Assembly: GCA_031772625.1 (NCBI GenBank)
Contig: CM062813.1
Span: 762,476,720-762,540,719, forward strand
Source: Pinus tabuliformis
Taxonomy: Eukaryota > Streptophyta > Pinopsida > Pinales > Pinaceae
Length of the DNA: 64,000 nt
Reading direction: 5' to 3'
Of this stretch, positions 28,787-38,877 are shown in pieces. A program made the position numbers and the translations under genes. How positions within the stretch are numbered: the first letter of the stretch is position 1; each line of letters starts with the position of its first letter. A model generated the notes under the pieces. The model saw only the letters and a program-made list of their open reading frames with translations, searched no databases and was not told where the DNA came from.

Positions 28787-30278
28787 GAGTATCTTGTTAG
28801 TTTACTTGTGTTTCTATTGCTATTCATTTCATAAACTCAAAGAGTGTCGAATCGAACTGCATTTGCCATTTACAAATGCAAAGTAGAGATCTGCTACTCT
28901 AGTCCATTCGCTGGGCCTGTTTATGATCTGAACAGCTGATCCACAAGTGCTCTAACAGCCCTTTGTGATAGATCTTAATCCTCCTATAAATCATCCTTCT
29001 AATTGTACCTAATTGATAGCTTTTATCCGGCCAAAAACCGTAGATTAAACTGCAAACCGTGACCCAGAACCCAGAAACAACTCTCGTTTCTGCTTCAGCG
29101 CAGACTCTGTGAAGAGGTTCTGCATTTCAACGCAGGTCCCGTGAAGGCTACCTGCGCTGAAGTTCAGTTTCTCTGTGTTGAGGGTGCGCTGATCAGTCTT
29201 TGCCTTGTGCAGCTGTGGTTCCCTGCTCCCTTTTGCTCAGTTTTATCTCTGTTTTTTGTAGCCTGTTATTAGTCAGTGTACCTATCTGAAACCCCTTTTC
29301 TTTGCCTCAATTCCGCCTCAGTTGTATAAAGAAACTGTATTTGTTCTTTGTGTATTCGTTACATCATTTGCAGTTTCCCATTACAAAAGTAAACTAGTCA
29401 TACTGTCGCCCTTAGATCTAGACCTGTCGTAAGTGTCGTTTTGATCTTAGGAGTGAGTTTGTTTGCTGTTCACAGTTGATTTAGCTTTTACTTTTGTCTT
29501 TTGGTTTGAATTTATGCATTTCAAGTGTCGAAAAACAAGTAAATCATAAAGTGTCGTAATCGTCTTTTTGATTTCGAAAAAGGAGCTTGTTTACGTTTTT
29601 CACTTGAAATCGAATTCAAATTTGTACAACAGCTTTCTTTTTAGGCATCAATATTAAGAAAGTGAAAACAAATACATGCATATGTGCATTTGCATTTTGA
29701 CAGTTTGTATGTTGATTTAGGAAAAGTGCATTACTGTGTGCTCTATGCTCTTTGAGAAAAGATGGTGTCTTTCTTTTCCCCTTGTAGCTAGGATTTTCAT
29801 TGTTGAAAAGATATAAAAGCTTGCTTATCATCTTTAGACTGCATTTAGGAATTGTATCATACATCTCGTGGTGATCCAAAAAGGCAAACTTCTAAGAAAG
29901 ATCAACCTAAAATAAATTGAATGAACTTAACAACGCTTTGCAACTTAACGCACAACATAGAGGTCTAGGCTAGAGACGTGTTCCGGCGTCGTAAAACCTG
30001 GTCACTGGTCGCCTCACTGATGGTTGGGTGATTCCTCCTGAGAGACGATAAGTGCCAGTACGGATTGTTCTCCCACGTACCGTCGAGTATATATTGGGAG
30101 ACCCCTATAGGAATAAATCCTTTATCCATAGGAAGCCGTGTCGGCCGCCCTACTGATCGCAATGCACTGAACACAGCATTCGGGAAGATTGACCGCCCGT
30201 ACCCTAAAAAGTATTCTGCGGTTTTGCGAAAAGTTTGGCACACCCTCTACCTAGAACTCCAGAGCAGTTCCTTTTGGC
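28787..30278 (+). other. Long untranslated leader of the gag-protease element
   Basis: About 1.5 kb with no sustained frame. 29940-30250 is richer in G+C and open in two directions (short frames on both strands), but I recognise no protein. A 17-bp segment at 29120-29136 is the exact reverse complement of part of the LTR. The last 200 bp before gag contain three of the hairpins described separately. Confidence 0.5.
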
Positions 30279-30400
30279 CTTTTTCAGACTCTATAACGGA
30301 AAAAGTCTATCCGAGCATTTGTCACTTCGGGCTCGTTAAAACATCGAAGGAGACTAGAGTCATCTTTAGCTTTTTCTCGACTCTTTAAAATTGAAAAAGC
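30279..30400 (+). other. Hairpin cluster upstream of gag
   Basis: Three adjacent perfect stem-loops: CTTTTTC/GAAAAAG (30279-30285, 30299-30305), CTTCG/CGAAG (30325-30329, 30345-30349) and GCTTTTTC/GAAAAAGC (30369-30376, 30393-30400). The middle loop contains CTCGTTAAA, the outer two the variants CTCTATAA and CTCTTTAAA. The stems are unrelated in register but each is self-complementary. The cluster ends 89 bp before the gag frame and could act in packaging, translation or dimerisation. That is inference. Confidence 0.6.
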
Positions 30401-30479
30401 AAGTTGTGTCTAAAGTGTCTGAAAATTCATTTAATTCGGAAACACACTTTTCGCTTTTGTATTTTGGTTGATCAAGTAA

Positions 30480-33060
30480 TCCGCAATCGTGGAAGAAAGT
30501 CAATTGAAACCCCGTCGTTCGCGGAGGCTTACGAGTCAACCGTCTTTGTCTCCGGAATCGAAAACAGTACGGACAGAGCGGACTCGTTTAACCGGTTCGA
30601 AATCTCCTATCAAAGTTAGAACAAGTGTTCCAACAACATCCGAGATTCCGGTTACTCCAAACATTTCTGGAAACCCTGCCTCTACAGAAGAAGTTCAACA
30701 GCCACAGAGGGACAGTGATACTGATCCTAGTCTGAGAGTAAGCACTTGTGTTACTGAACCAGTTCCATCAGCAACCGGTTCGGAGAGTCTTGCTCCTCAA
30801 ACATCTGTCGCTATCGATTCAACCCCTTCTTCGGCACCAGAAATATTTTACGGACCTGACGGTCTTCCCCTTCCACCTGGTTTGATTGCGATAGGGGAAA
30901 TTATAGAAGATCCACAAGCAAGTACTCCAACACATTTTGGAGTCGGGATCACTCTATTTCCTTCGACATCAGAAGTTAGTCTACCACCAGTGGAAGTTCC
31001 TGTAGAATCGCTAGGTAATCTTTTGGATAGACTCAAAATGTCTGAAAAACCGTCAACATCTAGGACTGTGTCAAATGACACAGCGACGGCAGAACTCCCT
31101 GCCGTCACTCCGACAATGTTTGCCGGTGTACCATCTGTCCCGACTAGCTCACAACCGCTAGAAGGAGTCCATCCAGGGACTATTTCGACAGTGTGGTCCG
31201 TTCCTGTTTGTTCCTCCGGAATAATATCTGGTAACTCTTATGTTGAGACTCGACAAATTGATCCATTTGGAGGTCAATTTGGGCCATCCAGTCCCCAAGG
31301 GCAAACAATCCCCTTGAGTTCCGGATTACCACCGTATGGGGGGCAGTATGCCCTTTCATTACCCCCTTCGGGAGGATATCCATACGGGAGTTCTCAACAG
31401 TATTCAGGTTATACTGGAGTTATGAAAAATGGTTGGGTACCTATACTACCCCAACAACCAAGAGTTGTGTATTCTATGCAACAATGTGTACCTATGTCGA
31501 ACATCCCGACAACACCAGCTATTGTAACAGTGTCACAAGTTCAAACACTGCCTGTTGTATGTCAACCTCAGATTTCTCAGGTTGTAATGCAACAGCCCCT
31601 TGACCCTGTGACTCAACCATAATTGCCAACTGGTGGGGCGACACAGGTCCAAACGGGTACAATTACCCCACATCTTGGTCTGATGGTTAGTATAGCACAA
31701 CAGAGCATGGCTTCACAACCGTGGCTGGTGCAATACCAACAACCACAATTCCAACAAGTGTACCAAGGTTCTGAGCAGCAGATCTTTGTGAACAGTGGAC
31801 AACCGTACATTCAAAACGGTCAAGTCCACCAACCGTATCAATCATACCAACATCAACTACATTATGCTGGTATGCAAAGGCCAACTGCTCAGGCAATTCC
31901 ATCGTACCCTGGGTATGCTTCACCTAACCTGAATCAACAGTTACCATTCGTGGCAACTTTAGAGTTACCCGATTTACACCGGTTAACAAACGATCCAATC
32001 GCTTACGCCCCTTGGTGGCCAGCGATTCCTCACAAGCTTCCATCAGACATTCCTAAATTTAATGGAAATCCAGGTGAAGACCCATCGAATCACGTGATGA
32101 CATTTCATCTATGGTGTTCATCAAACACCCTAAACGATGATTCGATAAGGCTTCGTCTTTTTCAGAGGACGTTAACGGGTCCGGCGGCAAAATGGTATAT
32201 TGAATTGCCTAGAGCTTTGTTCGACAATTTCAGCACCTTAGCCATGAATTTCTTAACCCATTTTCAATTACCGATAAGGTATGAGACAGGAATGGAAATC
32301 TTAACCAACTTCAAACAGACAACGGCCACTCACATATCTGATCATATACATGAGTGGCGACGTTGTCGTAGGATGGTAAAAAACGTACGTTCCCGATCAG
32401 CTATTAGCTGAATGGTTTATCAAGTCGTTACTTCCTACCATAACGGAAGATGTGGCGAAGGGGGGAGTCGTAATGGAAGAGAAAGTTATTGCTCGTGCGC
32501 AATATCTAGACTTGGTCTATACTCAGTCTGGCACGCTCTACGACAAAATACCTGACGCCCCTAGACCGGAATTTTCAATTCCTCCTCCTCCTAAATCAAA
32601 TAATGACTCTCATGCCGGCGATGGCGTGATTGGCACGACAAACGCGAAATCGACAAAGGCTTCGTCCAAGAAAGCCCGTAAGATTTCAGATCAAAATGCA
32701 AAAGACGAAATTCTTGCTTCAGAAGTAAATGCCGTATCAGCAGATAAAGGCAAAGAAACCAAACAACCAGGAAGCAAGAAGAAACAAAGCAAAGGGAAGA
32801 AGAAGAAACAGGGTGAGTCATCTCCTGAAAAAACTTCTTCAAACCCTCCTGGAAATAGGAAACAAAAATATCCATGCATGATATGCGATGAAGATCATCG
32901 GACTTTAGATTGTCCACACAGAGCTGAGCTTAAAAGATTCTTTAAGAGTTCGCAAACCTCAGTTGTGTTAACTGATCCGTTTCCAAATCCAGGAACAAAT
33001 CTGGTTGAAAGTGGAAATGCTTCCCCGTCGCAAGTGCTAATGTTGTCGATTTCGAAGTAG
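30480..33060 (+). pseudogene. Gag of the gag-protease element, interrupted
   Basis: The frame is open from 30480. The first plausible start is GTG at 30489, where an ATG would be expected, suggesting an A-to-G change. A Ser/Pro/Gln-rich N-terminal region of about 480 residues contains one in-frame TAA (31620-31622). The retrotransposon gag core follows: PKFNGNPGEDP, FQRTLTGPAAKWYIELP, F, HEWRR. An extra A in an A6 run (32378-32383) shifts the frame. The second frame continues through a Lys-rich region to a zinc knuckle CMICDEDHRTLDC, and stops at TAG 33058-33060, where the frame continues into protease. Confidence 0.85.
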
Positions 33061-33999
33061 CAAAATGATGCTTTGATTTCGACAAGGAACAAAGATTACG
33101 GGAATCCGCAGCTGTCGAACGACAAAGGTAAAGATCAACCAAGTAGTTCAACAACAACTTCGACAGAAGTTGTACCACCCATCATTCCTGAATTAACAAT
33201 AAAACCGCCAAAGGGAGTAGTACACAAGTCGACGTTTAATCCTCGCGCTAGAGCGGCGCAGCATTATAACATAGTGGAAGATTTGGCCCAATCGCCATCC
33301 GCTATGTCGACTCTTGAAGTACTGCAAAAATGTCCATCCCAAAGGCAGGCTTTGTTATCAGCCATTGGTGGGGTTGATCCTAAGGATTCCAATCTTGTAT
33401 CCTTCGACCACAAAGGATACGATCCTCAGTTGCCAGCTCAACTAGCTTTCCTTGTCCAAGTGAGAGCCCTCAACAAAACTGTTCATCGAACAATTATTGA
33501 TGAGGGGGCATCTACATGTATTATGTCGATGAGTTGCTGGAAAACTTTAGGATCTCCAACCTTGTCGTGATCTTCGACGACATTAAAAGCATTCGACGGA
33601 AGGACATATACCCCATATGGTATCCTAAATAACTTGAAAGTTGAACTAGGGGGAAAAACAGTAGAAATAGATGTTGAAGTCATCGATGGGAATCTTGATT
33701 ACAACATCCTACTAGGAAGACCATGGATATATGCCATGGCAGTTGTTGTGTCGACCTATTTCAGAAAGATTGCATTTCCCTTTCAAGGAGGGATTACAAT
33801 TGTCGATCAGCAAAACTTCCTCCCCAATGGTTCTCAAGTTACTGGAAGCATTCCAATGATCCATGGAAGCAATCATTCGCTCCAAAATATCGGAGTAGGT
33901 CTCCTAAAAGACCCTGCCTTAATGGGTACTTTTGCCCTACCGCCTCCGAGTAATCTGGCGGAAGTGGCCACAGTGGAATATGAAACCTTCTATATCTAA
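33061..33999 (+). pseudogene. Retropepsin-type protease of the gag-protease element
   Basis: Same frame as the gag C-terminus, with one TGA at 33568-33570. The active-site region reads IIDEGASTCIM, i.e. D-E-G in place of the usual D-S/T-G. Downstream comes the DYNILLGRPW block typical of plant gypsy proteases, then FPFQGG and a terminal region ending at a TAA (33997-33999). The protease would cut gag. All three nonsense codons in gag-protease can be explained by C-to-T changes. No RT follows. Confidence 0.85.
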
Positions 34000-36129
34000 T
34001 GGATCTGGACTCCGAGGACGGTTCTTATCTCGTGTCAACCTCGTTAAAAAATGAAACAAGGAGTCATGAGGATAGTTCTTTTACTGTGTCAACCTCATTA
34101 AAAAATGAAACAAATCCCCTTTTCAAATCTCAAAGGTAAACCTTCATTCCAACCACCGAGTTGAATGCAATGAAGCTTGGGGGGCATGCACCTCGATTTG
34201 CGTTATTATGCTGGGGGCATGCAAACTTATCATCGAGCAGTTTTAGCACATAGTTCATGCTCGTTAAAAAATAAACATAAGATCGAGCAAGTGTTTCAAT
34301 CCGCGTTTAAGCTCGTTAAAAAATGAACTACCCTCCGGTAAATAACCACCGTGAATGTAACATTATCAGCCATTAAAGCCTTGGTCGTGTTTGCACCGTC
34401 ACCTCCACTTTTCCATTGGCCGATCATTCACCTCCATTTGATTGTTTACCCATTTTGAGGAACAGTTGCGAAGAGTGATTTCACTAGCCATCCTTGTGAC
34501 ACTGCTGTGATTGGAAAATTCCAACCCTTACCTGGAATCAGCTGCTACCCGTTTTATCACTCGTTCCTCAAAAGACGAGTCTTCTTTAATCTCTTTTCAT
34601 CTGACTCGTAAAATATGAAAAGATTGCTGAGTTTTGGCCTTCCAGCTCGTTAAAGCGACCGGAAGTGCTATCCCTCCTCTAGATTTTAATCTTTTTGGAC
34701 CTGAGGGATTATTGCACAAAAAGATCGAGCGCTTGTTTTGTTCGGCTCGTTAAAACTACCGAAAATTCATCCCTTCTGTATTGTTCTATACTTTTTCGGA
34801 CTTAAGGGATTAGATGACGAAAAAGGAACTTTGGAGTTATCTTTACGTACCTTTTCAGACTCTCTAAAAATGAAAAGGACCGAGTTATCTTTGTCGTTAG
34901 ACTCGTTAAAAAACATTAATAGTGACAAACTTGTCTTTAGACGAGAACGAGTTTCACTATCGCTAGGCTCGTTAAAACATAGCGATGGGTTTGCCCGAAG
35001 GGCAAATTATAGAACAAGCATATGTTATCCTCCTCAAGCTTGACAAAAATAAAGAGGTACTGGTCAGCAATGACTGGGGAAAAATTGGGAAGAAACTCAA
35101 AGAATTTTCATTGGTAGCAAGTCGCTCTTGAACATGACACTTCCACTCTGTGCCTGAGTCGGGTTGGGTTGTTTCATTCACCGGTCACATCACCATGGTC
35201 TCGCCATACCATCCACCTTTGGGGTAAATGCTACCGATCCATCACACAAGTGTCGCCGATATGTTCAAGAGAAGTCATCCAGAGAAGTCAACCGTGTCCC
35301 ATCCACTACCATACATTATCCTTCATCCTTTCATGACCGCCACCCTGAACCATATATCATCAGATCGTTTTCACCTCCATCAAAATCATTTGCTCCATTC
35401 CGTGTCACTGATGTGGGATACATTAAGGCCTTCCTTTGATGGATCGCTTCTTGTCGACATCAGCTCATTATCCAAGAAGTTGATCTAGGAACACCCCCTT
35501 CAGTACTTTGAAGCTTGCATGCCTTAATGGCAAGTTTCTCACTTCCGGCGACAGGTATACATCAATGACCTTCGACCGAAAGATTTTGCGTGGTGTTCGA
35601 CGCCAAGTCCTTTATTCACACCACATGAATTGTACTGCAGTACCTTGAGGGTCATTATCATTATCGGTGATTCCTCTCGCGCTTGTTAACAGTTTACATC
35701 ATTGACTGGTAATCAAGCGATGTCTTTCCATGTTCGACTTCAGAACATTTCTCACATGGATCGACTTGTACTTAGAGTGAAGATCGGACGAGATTGAAGA
35801 CCCCGGATCTAGTTTCATCCATCCGGGCTGCGATATATATTCAGGAAAAATAAAGACATTGACATGTACAGCATTACAGCACAGATAATCATCCTACCAA
35901 AAGGATGATGATTTCATCAAAATCATCAGTCTACCATCAGACGATTGTCTGTCCTATGTACATCAAAATGAATTTATAAAGCTGAGCATGGGAATGCCCG
36001 CCTCAGCTAGATCATGAAAACAGTATGAAAAACAATGTATTGTATTGTATCTTATTACAGGTCTCCTCCCGGCATTGGAAGAACTTCGGATCCTCCTAAG
36101 AAAGCATTTCACCCGATAAATGACCTCAT
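34000..36129 (+). other. Non-coding 3' region of the gag-protease element with hairpin array
   Basis: 2.1 kb with no domain. The first kilobase (34032-34988) holds at least ten more short hairpins, described under 34032. The rest (35000-36130) has no long frame that resembles a protein, although short Pro/His-rich frames exist. RT, RNase H and integrase, which would occupy over 2 kb here, are absent. Confidence 0.7.
34032..34988 (+). other. Array of stem-loops with shared CTCGTTAAA loops
   Basis: Stem pairs (left/right start): GTGTCA/TGAAAC 34032/34052 and 34086/34106 (one mismatch each), GTTCAT/ATAAAC 34253/34271, GTTTA/TGAAC 34305/34324, TCTTTTCAT/ATGAAAAGA 34592/34615, CTTCC/GGAAG 34639/34661, TTCGG/CCGAA 34741/34759, CCTTTTCA/TGAAAAGG 34850/34871, TTTGTCGTTA/TAGTGACAAA 34890/34920 (two G-U pairs), CTATCGCTA/TAGCGATGG 34957/34980 (one G-U). 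Seven exact CTCGTTAAA lie here (34040, 34260, 34312, 34646, 34746, 34902, 34968). Two more hairpins (34689-34725, 34791-34825) share another loop, GGACYTRAGGGATTA. Confidence 0.65.
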
Positions 36130-36144
36130 ACTTTAGGGGGCAAC
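36130..36144 (+). other. Polypurine-like tract before the 3' LTR
   Basis: ACTTTAGGGGGCAAC directly before TGTTATAG. The G5 run is the likely plus-strand priming site. Confidence 0.6.
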
Positions 36145-37184
36145 TGTTATAGACATTTTTGTGCCTTACAGCTATAAGCATGAAATGTCCATAAACCAAG
36201 GGATCCTAAGTCCCTAAAGATGTTGTTTCAGCTCCTAAAGAAACAAGGTCAACCAATGACAGCTTCTCCCAGAAGTTCTCCACCAAAAACCACTCAAAAA
36301 TAGTCAAATCAGGATCAATTCAGAGGCTCCACTAGCTGCCTGCGTTGAAATGCAGAGGCTACACTGGCTAGGTGCATTGCAACGCAGGTGGAAGCACTAC
36401 CAGGGTGCGCTGAGCGGGAATTGACAAATGGCAAGCTCATTCAACAAGGTGGAAAGACACTGGAAGCTTCCAGAATCTTCTCCAATGACACTTGCCTCAA
36501 TGAATTCGACTAGTGATGAGTAAGAGGCTCTCAACCTCCAAGTGGAAGCAAGAACTGACAGAGAGAAGCCACAAGTCAAAACATAAGCTGACTCATCCTC
36601 TCTGCTTACATCTATATATGGATCTCTCACCCAGAGGTTCAGGAGGCTGGAATTTTGTATTTTGCAGAGAATTGCTGTTGGTTTGAGATTGAGATTAGTA
36701 CATTGGGTGATTTATGCTTTGTTGGAGGAGAGGAAGGGATTCCTTTGCTGGGAGGTAGATGCTGGATCGGGACTCACTTGGTTGTATCTCCTCTTGGACT
36801 TTATTATCATATCAATAAACTATTTGAGTTTCTCCTACATGCTGTGTATCAATGATGTTTTGTTATATTTGCATGTTTAGCTTAATCTGATCCTGAGCTT
36901 TTTATGAATGTATATCTATATCTTCGTGTAGTTTCTCTCTCTTGTGATCTTGCAGGGATTCGGTGAAGCTGGGCCGGTGAGAGAGCTGGGAGCTGGGAAC
37001 TACTGAAGAGAGGAGCGATTGGATCAACAAACTAGCGAAAGACACAGGTTAGTTAGATCCTTTCTCCTCATTTACATTTCATAAAGAAGAATACTTAAAT
37101 AAGTTTCCTTGTTTGTTGCTAAGGCACTATCACACCTTAGAGTGGGACAGGGGCATTCCGAATTGGATACTTTTCCCAACAACA
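36145..37184 (+). repeat. 3' LTR of the gag-protease element
   Basis: 1040 bp, same length as the 5' LTR and about 99% identical by eye. Followed directly by CCAAT, the target duplication. Confidence 0.95.
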
Positions 37185-37189
37185 CCAAT
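37185..37189. repeat. TSD CCAAT, right copy
   Basis: Repeat of 27721-27725. Chromovirus sequence resumes after it. Confidence 0.9.
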
Positions 37190-37586
37190 CTCCCATGATT
37201 CCCTAGTTATGGACTAGTTCAGTAGAGCGAACTTGTACGGAATGCCACGTCACTGTTTCAACCTTCATCCCTGAAAGTGATACACGAAAAACTAAAGTTT
37301 ATTCACTTTCAGTTTATTTTTATACAATTCAAATCTAATGCTCGTAGATAAAGTTATGACAATTTTCCCTAGGTCACATGTTTGAGACTGCATTCTGAAG
37401 CATGCAAAAACCCTAACTTAGCTGGACCATATCTTAGAAAATATAGCAAACCAAGATCTGAAAGTTTTACATGAAGTTCATCAAGATTTATTCTGCATGT
37501 GGTCGAAATTTTAGCTTCTTATTCCTCGTAGAAAATTTTTTATATCAGATATTACAACATGTCATGTTTGAAGCAAAGAAACCCTA
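37190..37586 (-). other. Chromovirus leader region
   Basis: About 400 bp between the nested element and the PBS. It should be the 5' leader of the minus-strand chromovirus. No coding motif seen. Confidence 0.5.
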
Positions 37587-37609
37587 GAATCCAAAGATTT
37601 GATACTAAA
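37587..37609 (-). other. Primer-binding site of the chromovirus
   Basis: On the minus strand, just after the LTR, the sequence reads TAGTATCAAATC and continues TTTGG. Compared with the initiator-Met tRNA complement TGGTATCAGAGC the changes are G-to-A and C-to-T type, as expected of an old methylated copy. It shows 37610-37947 to be the 5' LTR. Confidence 0.7.
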
Positions 37610-37947
37610 TGTTATGCAACGAGATCAGAAAACAAAAGAAAAAATAGATCAACAACTTGAAAATTAGCCTCTTCAAGCGGGAAACCTCCTTTACATCACA
37701 TAAATGAACAATTCTTAGACCATACAAATGACAAGACCTCCTTGGTATATATAGGAGTCTAAGGGGTCACAATATAAGCAGAGTCTACATAACAATAATA
37801 ATGTAAGGGCACAACCCTAACAATAGTGGCCTTCTATGGGGCACAAAAATAAAAATATTGGGACTATATGGGCACTAAAATAACATTAAGAGGGCTACAC
37901 TAACAATAAAAATAAGGAGGCTACACTAGTATTATAGGGACCTAACA
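37610..37947 (-). repeat. 5' LTR of the chromovirus
   Basis: 338 bp, matching 15889-16224 along its length in the same orientation. TATA-like TATATA near 37745-37752. Followed by TAGAA. Confidence 0.88.
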
Positions 37948-37952
37948 TAGAA
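37948..37952. repeat. TSD TAGAA, right copy, of the chromovirus
   Basis: Repeat of 15884-15888. The old LINE resumes on the right. Confidence 0.85.
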
Positions 37953-38575
37953 GATTTCTAGGAGATTGAAGCATAGATCATAATAAAGACATCTAAGACA
38001 ACGAGTTCCCAATTCATTGGTGTGCCTCTCATGGCTCAGGATATGGTGCTTTGAGCATCAAATTTAGAAGGGATGTAGGTATTCCCCTTCAATAATTCAT
38101 CTCTCCATTTATATTCTTTACTTTTAAATATAGATGTTGGCGAGTCCCCTTCCCTTCTATTCCACCAGTTGATGCAACGTTATTTAACACATATTTCATT
38201 GAATTTGGAAACAATTTATTACAAGTACATCACTAGAATTAATTTTCTGGTTATTTTGAAATTCTAGATCCACTATTTAATTCCAAATTTAATGAAATAT
38301 GTGTTCTTTGCGTTTGACGTGTTTCTAGATCAAGCCCCTTTTCCTTTCCCCTCTAAGATCCCTATTCCCATATCAATATAGATCTTAAAACTTATATATC
38401 CCCTACAAATTTTATCATCACTCTGGTCAATTTGGCTTCCAAGAAATATGTTCTAGAAAATGGTAAAAACTCCTCTCTCCCTTCCTCCTCCATGCCTAGC
38501 TCTTCAAAAAGAAACATGACAAAGCCCTTCATCAACTCATAATAAAATCTCCATCCTTGCATCAAGTATAAGGAA
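37953..38575 (+). other. Old LINE, ORF1 C-terminal and inter-ORF region (inferred)
   Basis: By position this joins the ORF1-like remnant at 15883 to the endonuclease remnant at 38878. No motif is readable on either strand. A minus-strand frame at 38392-38631 is probably chance. Confidence 0.35.
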
Positions 38576-38843
38576 GAGGAGGCTATTATTGAGGAGGATC
38601 GTGATTGATAAACCTCTAGGTTCTCAGGCAAGATGGAAGTCCCACATCTTTCTAGCTTAAAATAAAGATAAAAAGGAAATAAGGAGTGGGAAGCAGTCCA
38701 CCATCATTTGAGGAGGCTATTATTGAGGGGGATCGTGATTGATAAACCTCTAGGTTCTCAGGCAGGATGGAAGTCCCACATCTTTCTAGCTTAAAATAAA
38801 GATAAAAAGGAAATAAGGAGTGGGAAGCGGTCCACCATCATTT
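38576..38843. repeat. 134-bp tandem duplication
   Basis: Two head-to-tail copies, 38576-38709 and 38710-38843, differing at only a few positions. The near-identity indicates a duplication much younger than the LINE remnant it lies in. Confidence 0.95.
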
Positions 38844-38877
38844 GGGCCCCTTGAGCAAGGAAATATCAAGGAAGGTT

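Larger units (their letters stand above)
27726..37184 (+). mobile_element. Young non-autonomous Ty3/gypsy element, gag-protease only
   Basis: 9459 bp with two 1040-bp LTRs that differ at about nine positions by eye, a CCAAT target duplication, a PBS after the 5' LTR and a G-rich tract before the 3' LTR. Between them are a 1.7-kb leader, gag and protease. From 34000 to 36144 there is no coding sequence, and RT, RNase H and integrase are entirely absent. It must have been moved by enzymes of another element. The PBS and the long leader resemble Tat/Ogre-type gypsy elements. Confidence 0.92.
15889..37947 (-). mobile_element. Ty3/gypsy chromovirus, minus strand, carrying nested insertions
   Basis: Flanked by TAGAA duplications, with 336-338 bp LTRs of the same orientation 21.4 kb apart, PBS at 37587-37609 next to the right LTR and a polypurine tract (16225-16240) next to the left one. 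Subtracting the LINE (18450-26100) and the gag-protease element (27726-37184) leaves about 4.9 kb: 3' LTR, integrase C-terminus with chromodomain, RNase H/RT remnants, a gag N-terminal fragment, leader and 5' LTR. The integrase core and most of gag and protease are missing, so it was defective or deleted. It sits inside an older LINE. Confidence 0.85.

Noticed and set aside
29965..30388. Two opposite-strand frames in the leader of the gag-protease element as genes
   Set aside because: They overlap each other, match nothing I know, and lie in a leader rich in G+C where open frames arise by chance.
34738..35488. Short frames downstream of protease as lost pol
   Set aside because: No RT, RNase H or integrase motif in any frame, and part of the stretch is the hairpin array.
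38576..38843. CRISPR-like or LTR-like direct repeat
   Set aside because: Two adjacent 134-bp copies with no spacer is a plain tandem duplication.
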